20,231 nucleotides of DNA from JBGSYJ01 sp041748075 (GTDB taxonomy: Bacteria; Acidobacteriota; Thermoanaerobaculia; Gp7-AA8). This document shows positions 7,747 to 13,456 of the stretch, piece by piece (position 1 is the stretch's first letter; each line of letters starts with the position of its first letter). A program made the translations under genes and the position numbers. The notes under the pieces were generated by a model, which had not been told where the DNA came from, searched no databases, and saw only the letters and a list, made by a program, of their open reading frames with translations. The DNA is taken from the NCBI GenBank assembly GCA_041748075.1, contig JBGTDX010000079.1, positions 1-20,231 of the forward strand, read 5' to 3'.

Positions 7747-8760
7747 CTATGGATTCATCGCATCCGTAACCTTGATCTCCCCTGCGATGATCTTCTTCTT
7801 TGCCTCCTCGACCCGCGTGAGTACATCCGCCGGGATGAGATCGCGGTTGAACTCGTCGAGGGAGTATCCGACGCCTTCGTTGTCGAGTCCGTAGACATGA
7901 AAGCCACCGTTGAATGTGCCGTTCACCTTGTCCTGAATGATCTGGTAGACGGCGTTGTCGACGCGCTTGACCATGCTCGTGAGCACGTAGCCCGGCTTGA
8001 CCCAGTTCTGGTTCGAGTCGACGCCGATGACGAACTTTTTGTATTGCTCGGCAGCGTCGAACGCGCCGAGGCCTGAATTTCCTGCCGCTGTGAAGATGAC
8101 GTCTGCGCCTTTGCCGATCTGTGCGACGGCTAGCTCTTTGCCTTTTCCGGGATTGTTCCAGGCATGATCGGTGACGCCGACGAAGTTCGTGATGACGCGG
8201 ACGTCGGGATCGATCGATCGGGCACCCTCTTCGTAGCCTTTGGCGAACCTGTGAATGAGGGGAATGTCCATTCCTCCCACGAAACCGAGCACTCCGGTCT
8301 GGCTCTTCTCGGCAGCGATCATGCCGACGAGGTACGAGCCTTCATGTTCCTTGAACACTAGTGAAGCAACATTCGGCAGGTCGATCACTCCGTCAATGAT
8401 CGCGAAGTCGAGCTCGGGATAATCCTTCGCGACCTGCTCCATGATCGGACTCTGCGCGAATCCGACTCCGATGATGATGTCGTATCCCCGTTCCGCGAAA
8501 GCGCGCATGGCGGGCTCGAGTGAGTTCGGATCTCCCGGCTCGACGTCCCGCACGACGACAGGAAGTTCACTAGCGGCCCGCTTGACGCCTTCCCATGCGG
8601 CGGCGTTGAAGGAACGATCGTCCTTTCCACCGATGTCGAAGACGATCCCGACTCTCAGCCGTCCTTCCTCGTCTGCTTCCGGACCAGGGGTGCAGGACAG
8701 CGCGAGAAGGCCGACAGCGAAGATCGTCGAGACCACAGCTGTGCGGGAGAACGGATGCAT
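7747..8760 (-). CDS. BMP-family substrate-binding lipoprotein (nucleoside importer)
   Basis: Surface or periplasmic binding protein of the importer, 337 residues, of the Bmp/PnrA/Med family that binds purine nucleosides. Seen: a lipoprotein signal peptide (hydrophobic stretch 8-20) ending in a slightly degenerate lipobox ALSC with Cys23; the family opening LRVGIVFDIGGKDDRSFNAAAWEG; FAIIDGVIDLPNVASLVFKEHEGSYL; and VGFVGGMDIPLIHRF. The first gene of the transporter unit, followed on the same strand by ATPase, two permeases and the phosphorylase. TAGAAT lies 15 bases before the ATG on the minus strand and there is no Shine-Dalgarno sequence, so the message probably has a leader of only a few bases. 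Ligand is inferred from the family and from punA. Confidence 0.91.
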   Translation of the reverse strand: MHPFSRTAVVSTIFAVGLLALSCTPGPEADEEGRLRVGIVFDIGGKDDRSFNAAAWEGVKRAASELPVVVRDVEPGDPNSLEPAMRAFAERGYDIIIGVGFAQSPIMEQVAKDYPELDFAIIDGVIDLPNVASLVFKEHEGSYLVGMIAAEKSQTGVLGFVGGMDIPLIHRFAKGYEEGARSIDPDVRVITNFVGVTDHAWNNPGKGKELAVAQIGKGADVIFTAAGNSGLGAFDAAEQYKKFVIGVDSNQNWVKPGYVLTSMVKRVDNAVYQIIQDKVNGTFNGGFHVYGLDNEGVGYSLDEFNRDLIPADVLTRVEEAKKKIIAGEIKVTDAMNP

Positions 8761-8775
8761 GGCCGAGTGCGGGGG

Positions 8776-8781
8776 ATTCTA
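8776..8781 (-). promoter_or_regulatory. Possible -10 element for the nucleoside importer operon
   Basis: TAGAAT on the minus strand (5 of 6 to consensus), 15 bases before the lipoprotein ATG. No convincing -35 hexamer is seen. The predicted leader is about 8 nt. Confidence 0.35.
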
Positions 8782-8806
8782 GCGGATTTTGTCGTGACCC
8801 TGCGAA

Positions 8807-8836
8807 CCCCTTTCCCCGCCGCAGCGGGGAAAGGGG
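8807..8836. repeat. CCCCT-CCCCGC hairpin repeat, copy 2; possible rluD terminator
   Basis: Perfect 13-bp arms (CCCCTTTCCCCGC, 8807-8819; 8824-8836) with a four-base loop. It lies 24 bases downstream of the rluD stop on the minus strand, so it could end that transcript, but it has no U-tract. Same family as 4107-4136. Confidence 0.8.
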
Positions 8837-8859
8837 ATGCTGCGGACCGTAGTACCTTC

Positions 8860-9804
8860 CTATCCACCTGCCTGTCGCAATTCCGCAATCAGCCCTGCGA
8901 AATCCTCCGGCAGGGGAGAGTCGAACGAAATGTGCTCTCCGGTGCGGGGATGAGGGAACTCGAGTCGTGCCGCGTGGAGGGCCTGGCGTGGGAAGCCGGA
9001 AAGGGACTTCTGAATTCGCTTGTCCGGAATCCCCTTCCATTGCGGGCCGGAATAGACGGGATCGCCGACGATCGGATGACCTATCGACTTGAGGTGGACC
9101 CGTATCTGATGCGTGCGGCCGGTGAGCAGCGAACACCGAAGAAGTGAGACGTGCGCCAGGCGCTCCACCAGCCTGAACAGAGTGACAGCCTCCCTCCCTG
9201 TGGCGACGATCGCCATTGTTTTCCGATTCTTCGGATCCCGTCCGATCGGCCTCTCGATCCTTCCGCTGTCCGTACGAGGCGAGCCGTAAACCAGAGCAAG
9301 GTACTCCTTCGTGACGGCCGGGGTTCCCCACGAGTCCGTCAGTGACCGGTGTGTGTCGTCATTCTTGGCAACGACCATCAGGCCGCTCGTGTCCTTGTCG
9401 AGCCGGTGAACGATACCGGGCCGGAGCACGCCTCCGATTCCGCTGAGGTCCTTGATATGGAAGAGGAGGGCGTTGACCAGAGTCTGATCGGAGTGCCCGG
9501 CTCCCGGATGGACGACCAGGCCTGCCGGTTTGTCGATGACCACCAGGTCGCTGTCTTCGAATACGATCCGGAGGGGGATCTCCTGCGAGACCGCTTCCAG
9601 AGGGGATGCGTCCGGGATGTCGATCGAAATCGTCTGCAGGGCGGAAACCGTCCGGGAGCGTTTCGTGGCGGGCTCCCCGTCAATGGTGACGTGTCCCTCG
9701 TCGATCAGTTTCGCCAGAAAGCTGCGGGATCGATCGGGAAGGAGATCGGCAAGGGCCTGATCGAGGCGCCTGGGAGCGCTGTCGGCGTCGAGGGTGAAAT
9801 CCAT
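8860..9804 (-). CDS. rluD: Ribosomal large subunit pseudouridine synthase RluD-type
   Basis: Converts uridines to pseudouridine in 23S rRNA, by family precedent in helix 69. Seen in 314 residues: an S4-like RNA-binding domain (residues about 11-60, RRLDQALADLLPDRSRSFL and the following VTIDGEPATK), then the RluA catalytic domain with VVIDKPAGLVVHPGAG at 88-103, HRLDKDTSG at 133-141 holding the catalytic Asp136, and LLTGRTHQIRVHL at 226-238. The frame is open to a TTG at 9861, but the chosen ATG at 9804 gives the family-like N-terminus and lies just downstream of a promoter-like sequence. RluD and RluC-like paralogues cannot be fully separated by eye. No gene overlaps it. Confidence 0.92.
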   Translation of the reverse strand: MDFTLDADSAPRRLDQALADLLPDRSRSFLAKLIDEGHVTIDGEPATKRSRTVSALQTISIDIPDASPLEAVSQEIPLRIVFEDSDLVVIDKPAGLVVHPGAGHSDQTLVNALLFHIKDLSGIGGVLRPGIVHRLDKDTSGLMVVAKNDDTHRSLTDSWGTPAVTKEYLALVYGSPRTDSGRIERPIGRDPKNRKTMAIVATGREAVTLFRLVERLAHVSLLRCSLLTGRTHQIRVHLKSIGHPIVGDPVYSGPQWKGIPDKRIQKSLSGFPRQALHAARLEFPHPRTGEHISFDSPLPEDFAGLIAELRQAGG

Positions 9805-9813
9805 CCTGAGGAG

Positions 9814-9843
9814 TGTATATCCGGACCAGACACCGCCTGACAG
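9814..9843 (-). promoter_or_regulatory. Possible rluD promoter, near-leaderless
   Basis: On the minus strand CTGTCA (9843-9838) and TATACA (9819-9814) are spaced by 18 bases. The -10-like hexamer ends 9 bases before the ATG, so RNA would begin 1-3 bases upstream of the start codon. No Shine-Dalgarno sequence is present. Confidence 0.4.
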
Positions 9844-9870
9844 AATTGGCAGGGCCCTCAAAACCGTTAC

Positions 9871-9898
9871 GTGACCGATCGTGGGAATGGTTTACAAT
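9871..9898 (+). promoter_or_regulatory. Probable promoter of the secreted-protein gene
   Basis: GTGACC (9871-9876) and TACAAT (9893-9898) are separated by 16 bases, matching 4 of 6 and 5 of 6 consensus positions. RNA would start near 9905, leaving a leader of about 72 nt that ends in a good Shine-Dalgarno sequence AGGGGA at 9965-9970. It is back-to-back with the rluD promoter. Confidence 0.45.
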
Positions 9899-9976
9899 CG
9901 GGTAAGCGGAACGGCAGCACGTTTCGTCGAATCGCGCAGTCACTTCTGCAGTCAATCTAACTATAGGGGAACAAGC

Positions 9977-10978
9977 ATGTTCAATTACAGGCGTATCGTG
10001 CTCGGCGCGCTGCTGCTGACGCTCACCGCTGTGACGGCATCCGCGAACACCTTTCGTGCGGCCGATCTGGTCTATCTTCCGGCCGTAGCCAGTGCTCCCG
10101 GGGGAGGCGGCTCCTTCTTCAGGACGGACGTATTCATCAGCAACATCAGCAGCGTAACGGTGGACATCGATATAGCGTTCGCACGGAGCGGCGGCGGCGA
10201 CAACACGGCGGCCCTGCTTCCAGCGAACATGCGCCGCCTCACGCTAGCTCCGGGCGAGAGGCGCGAAGTGATCGATATCCTCAACTCGCTCTTCGGTCAG
10301 CAGGGGATTGGTCAGATGCTGTTCTTCGCCTGCCGCCAGGGTGGCAATTGCGATGACTGCGACGCCGATTCGAGCGATTGCCAGCTGATCACCGTTCAGG
10401 GCCGCATCTACACCGAGGGTGGGGGAGCTGCCTGCCCGGGCAATGCGGCGCTCTGTACGTTCGGCCAGCTGTTCTCGGGCATCCCCTGGTACAACTTTGC
10501 CGCGGGTGATTCCCTTTCGACCAGTCTCGGCTATGACTCGGTCTTCATGGCCGGCATCCGTCAGGGTGCGACCTTCCGAAGCAACGTCGGCGTGACGAAT
10601 GCCTCGACCGACTACTCGATGGTCCTCCGGGTCCGGCTGTTCTCGAACACCGGCCAGCCTGTCGGATCGACCAATCTGACCCTTGGGCCGCTCGGCCACA
10701 TCCAGGCCAACATCGCAAACCTTTTCGCCGGATTCGCCGGGAACGGGTTTGTGGTCGTCGACCAGGTCAGCTCGACCCGCGTGACTCCGGTCACCGAGCC
10801 CCCTGACCAGACTCCGATTCCAGGGTTCTTCGCATATGCGTCGATGCTGGACAATGCGTCCAACGATCCGACGACGCTCGAGTCCCAGTTTAACCAGGAA
10901 CTTCCATTTGCATGCGTTTACGGCGACTCCGCAAAGGGTCCGATGATCCGGCCGGCCCGCCGCCCCGCATCGCGGTAG
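9977..10978 (+). CDS. Secreted protein of unknown function with a duplicated domain
   Basis: I do not recognise a named family. The 333-residue product starts at ATG 9977, set by AGGGGA six bases upstream; the frame is open earlier but only this start gives a clean signal peptide (basic MFNYRR, hydrophobic 7-20, cleavage likely after ASA at 21-23). The mature part contains two related segments, about 47-118 and 199-262: FRTDVFISN and FRSNVGVTN open them, followed by a charged or polar beta-rich stretch, then LTLAPGERREVIDILNSLF and LTLGPLGHIQANIANLF. Between them is a cysteine-rich insert with Cys at 119, 125, 128, 135, 153 and 160; Cys313 is alone near the end. Probably an exported beta-sandwich protein whose insert is disulfide-bonded or binds metal. 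It stands alone with its own promoter and a following hairpin. Confidence 0.85.
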   Translation: MFNYRRIVLGALLLTLTAVTASANTFRAADLVYLPAVASAPGGGGSFFRTDVFISNISSVTVDIDIAFARSGGGDNTAALLPANMRRLTLAPGERREVIDILNSLFGQQGIGQMLFFACRQGGNCDDCDADSSDCQLITVQGRIYTEGGGAACPGNAALCTFGQLFSGIPWYNFAAGDSLSTSLGYDSVFMAGIRQGATFRSNVGVTNASTDYSMVLRVRLFSNTGQPVGSTNLTLGPLGHIQANIANLFAGFAGNGFVVVDQVSSTRVTPVTEPPDQTPIPGFFAYASMLDNASNDPTTLESQFNQELPFACVYGDSAKGPMIRPARRPASR

Positions 10979-10997
10979 AATACGGCAGTAAACGGGT

Positions 10998-11030
10998 CGG
11001 GAGGCTGCGCCCGGTGCGCGCAGCCTCCCG
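10998..11030 (+). terminator. Strong hairpin after the secreted-protein gene
   Basis: Perfect 13-bp stem CGGGAGGCTGCGC (10998-11010) with 11018-11030 and a 7-nt loop, 20 bases after the stop codon. No U-tract follows, so it is either a Rho-aided terminator or a 3' end stabiliser. Confidence 0.6.
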
Positions 11031-11101
11031 GACACGCAAGGAGACCGGATACATGGCATTTCCCGGGCCGCCGGTGTGGAATCGGCTCCTCGGGAGGGCT
11101 G

Positions 11102-11131
11102 TTGTACGCTTCGGGTGACGCGTGTTACCAT
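11102..11131 (+). promoter_or_regulatory. Possible promoter of the rimP-nusA-infB operon
   Basis: TTGTAC (11102-11107), an 18-base spacer with TG at 11123-11124, and TACCAT (11126-11131) resemble an extended -10 promoter. RNA would start near 11138, exactly where a set of alternative hairpins begins. Pattern-based inference. Confidence 0.35.
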
Positions 11132-11137
11132 TCGACA

Positions 11138-11182
11138 GCTTTCGAAAGATTGATCGAAAGCGGCCGACAGGCCGCTTTTTTT
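11138..11182 (+). terminator. Intrinsic terminator with overlapping alternative hairpin (attenuator-like) before rimP
   Basis: Terminator stem AAAGCGGCC (11157-11165) pairs with 11170-11178 over the loop GACA, and a run of seven T covers 11176-11182. An upstream 8-bp stem, GCTTTCGA (11138-11145) with TCGAAAGC (11154-11161), uses the same bases 11157-11161, so the two hairpins exclude each other. The terminator is the best intrinsic terminator in the window and is clear. Its use as an attenuator of the operon is inferred. Confidence 0.75.
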
Positions 11183-11216
11183 GTTGTTAGGGCATTTTTT
11201 TCAGCAGTCAGGGGTC

Positions 11217-11678
11217 ATGGCGGCACTTCCGGAAAAGGTCGGGCAGGAAATCGAGAAGATCGTTACTTCAGAAAATCTCGAGCTCGTCCATATCGATTTC
11301 AAGACTCAGGGTGGCGGAATGCTCCTGAGGGTCGATATTGATAAGGAAGGCGGCGTGAACGTCGATGATTGTGTCCTGATCTCGCAGCAGATCAGCGCAT
11401 GGCTCGATGTGGAGGATCCCCTGCCTGGAGAGTACGAGCTGCAGGTGTCCTCGCCCGGTCTGGACCGAAAGTTCTACCGGGAGGCGGATTACCGGAAGTT
11501 CATCGGGCGGCTGGTGCGGGTCAGAACTTCGAACATGGTCAAGGGTTTGTATGTGGTCATCGGACACCTTCGGGAGTACGACGGCACGAAGATCGTCGTG
11601 AACGATCCGCAGAGCAGGAAGGATTACGAGATCGAGATGGGGAACATCAAAGAGGCCCGTCTCGAGGTAGAGATGTAG
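11217..11678 (+). CDS. rimP: Ribosome maturation factor RimP
   Basis: Assists maturation of the 30S ribosomal subunit. Start at ATG 11217 gives 153 residues beginning MAALPEKVGQEIEKIV, the normal RimP length; a longer in-frame reading from 11181 would run through the T-tract of the terminator and is unlikely. Seen: the N-terminal alpha/beta domain with LELVHIDFKTQGGGMLLRV, the family signature YELQVSSPGLDRKF at 73-86, and the C-terminal SH3-like domain with IGRLVRVRT and MGNIKEARLEVEM. First gene of the rimP-nusA-infB cluster, preceded by a terminator/antiterminator-like leader and followed by a GAAAGAT heptamer array before nusA. The Shine-Dalgarno sequence is weak (AGGGG close to the ATG). 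Confidence 0.93.
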   Translation: MAALPEKVGQEIEKIVTSENLELVHIDFKTQGGGMLLRVDIDKEGGVNVDDCVLISQQISAWLDVEDPLPGEYELQVSSPGLDRKFYREADYRKFIGRLVRVRTSNMVKGLYVVIGHLREYDGTKIVVNDPQSRKDYEIEMGNIKEARLEVEM

Positions 11679-11686
11679 AGCAGAGG

Positions 11687-11708
11687 TGAAAGATGAAAGA
11701 TGAAAGAT
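11687..11708 (+). repeat. Heptamer array between rimP and nusA
   Basis: Three tandem GAAAGAT units at 11688-11708, phased as TGAAAGA from 11687, nine bases after the rimP stop. Each unit carries a TGA. No inverted partner is seen. Confidence 0.8.
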
Positions 11709-11763
11709 GAAGCGGGTCTACCGCGGTCATCTTCAGTTTTGATCTTTTGAGGAGCAGGTAGAC

Positions 11764-13419
11764 ATGTTCAGTGAGAACGTAAGCAAAGACATCCGGGCCC
11801 TGGCGCACGAGAAGGCGATCGACGTCGAGCGTGTGTTCGAGGCACTCGAGGACGCTCTCGCTACGGCCGCGAAGAAGTACTACAAGACGCGCGAGCCGAT
11901 CGAGACGATTCTGGACCGCAACGCCGGCGGCGTGGAAGTCTACGTGGTCAAGGGAGTGGTCGAGACCGCCGAAGAAATCGAGGATCCGCTGGCCCAGCTC
12001 ACGCTCGAGCAGGCGCGTGAGCTCGAACCTTCGGCTGCAGTCGGCGGCACGATCCGCCTGAGCTACATCACCAAGACCGTCGTGGATCTGGTCGACGACC
12101 CCTTGACCGAGATCCGTACCTACGAAGCGCGAAAGATCGATTCGGAGGTCGAGCCGGGTGACACGGTGAGGATCCCGCTCACCAAGCCGCCCGAGGAACT
12201 TGGTCGCATCGCGGCACAGTCCGCCAAGCAGGTGCTCTACCAGAAAGTTCGCGAAGCCGAGCGGGAGAAGGTCTACGTCGAGTTTGCGAACAAATTGGGC
12301 GAACTCGAGAATGGATACGTCAAGCGCTTCGAGCGCGGCGACATGATCGTCGATCTCAACGGGAAGACCGAGGGCATCATCCCCCGCTCGCAGCAGTCGC
12401 GGGCGGAGCGCTACTCTCAGGGAGACCGCATCAAAGCGGTGATCATCGACGTTCACACGCAGCCGAAAGGTCCGCAGATCGTGTTGTCGAGAACGGACCC
12501 GAAGTTGCTCATCAAGCTCTTCGAGATGGAAGTGCCGGAAATTTATGACGGTACGGTCGTCATCAAGGGAGCCGTGCGGGAACCGGGCGAGCGCGCCAAG
12601 ATCGCAGTCGCCTCGCGTGAGCGCGACGTCGATCCGGTCGGCGCCTGCGTCGGCATGAAGGGAAGCCGCGTGCAGTCCATCATCCGTGAGTTGCGCGGAG
12701 AAAAGATCGACATCATTCCCTGGAATGAAGACATCGTCATCTTTGCTCAGAACTCGCTGGCGCCCGCCAAGATCACGCGGGTCAGCGTCACTTCGGACGA
12801 GCAGGCGCACCGGCCGAACCTCGACGTCATCGTCGACAACGACCAGCTGTCGCTGGCGATTGGAAAACGTGGGCTCAATGTCCGCCTCGCCGCGGAGCTG
12901 ATCAGCGCGAAGATCGACATCAAGTCGGAAGAGGAAGTCAAAGACGAAGTCGCGGACGCTTTGAGCGCGATGCTTCAGGTCGCCATGGCAGAAGCGCGGG
13001 CCGCCACGAGTGTTGCTGACATCGACGGAATCGATCCGGAAGTCGCGCGCCTCCTCGACGAGGCTGGCTATGACGATCTCGACTCCGTGCTCAATGCTTC
13101 GGTCGAGGATCTCACGCAGATCGAGGGAATCAACGAAGAGACGGCGGCGGAGGCGATCGAGCTCGCTCGCACGCATGAGCAGATGGTCGTCGAAGAGGAC
13201 CAGGCAGCCTTCGCGGACGAGGAAGAAGAAGAGGAGTCGGACGAAGAGTACGAGGAGTCCGACGAGCTCGAGGCCGAAGCCGAGGCAGAGACCGAGACTG
13301 AGGAAGACGAAGAGCTCGAGGCCACGGATGATGTTTCGCACGACGAGACTTCGGGCGAGCCGGACACGCTGGCTGGTGGACCCGAAGCGATGGAAGAAGA
13401 AGTCGAGCAGAAAATGTAG
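11764..13419 (+). CDS. nusA: Transcription termination/antitermination protein NusA
   Basis: Binds RNA polymerase and nascent RNA and modulates pausing, termination and antitermination. Seen in 551 residues: N-terminal polymerase-binding domain (about 1-130), S1 domain (about 172-237, VDLNGKTEGIIPRSQ), KH1 with DPVGACVGMKGSRVQSI at 290-306, KH2 with LAIGKRGLNVRLAAELI at 364-380, one helix-hairpin-helix repeat near 412-470 (DIDGIDPEVARLLDEAG and QIEGINEETA), and a 75-residue highly acidic tail from about 476, rich in Glu and Asp with just one Lys. Start has a good Shine-Dalgarno sequence, GAGGAG. No ylxR/rnpM or L7Ae-like gene lies between it and infB, 37 bases on. Confidence 0.97.
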   Translation: MFSENVSKDIRALAHEKAIDVERVFEALEDALATAAKKYYKTREPIETILDRNAGGVEVYVVKGVVETAEEIEDPLAQLTLEQARELEPSAAVGGTIRLSYITKTVVDLVDDPLTEIRTYEARKIDSEVEPGDTVRIPLTKPPEELGRIAAQSAKQVLYQKVREAEREKVYVEFANKLGELENGYVKRFERGDMIVDLNGKTEGIIPRSQQSRAERYSQGDRIKAVIIDVHTQPKGPQIVLSRTDPKLLIKLFEMEVPEIYDGTVVIKGAVREPGERAKIAVASRERDVDPVGACVGMKGSRVQSIIRELRGEKIDIIPWNEDIVIFAQNSLAPAKITRVSVTSDEQAHRPNLDVIVDNDQLSLAIGKRGLNVRLAAELISAKIDIKSEEEVKDEVADALSAMLQVAMAEARAATSVADIDGIDPEVARLLDEAGYDDLDSVLNASVEDLTQIEGINEETAAEAIELARTHEQMVVEEDQAAFADEEEEEESDEEYEESDELEAEAEAETETEEDEELEATDDVSHDETSGEPDTLAGGPEAMEEEVEQKM

Positions 13420-13456
13420 CTGCAGGCAGTTGGAAGCGAATCAGGAGCGATAAAGA

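Noticed and set aside
9805..9861. Extended rluD start at TTG 9861
   Set aside because: Adds 19 residues without family similarity and crosses the promoter-like sequence; ATG 9804 gives the normal N-terminus.
11647..13341. A 564-codon open frame antisense to nusA
   Set aside because: It mirrors codon bias of nusA on the other strand, shows no recognisable domain, and its Leu/Phe-rich N-terminus is the reverse of the acidic Glu/Asp repeat tail.
13420..13456. Missing ylxR/rnpM gene between nusA and infB as a deletion
   Set aside because: Many bacteria lack it at this position and the 37-base gap has a normal infB ribosome-binding site, so no evidence of loss.
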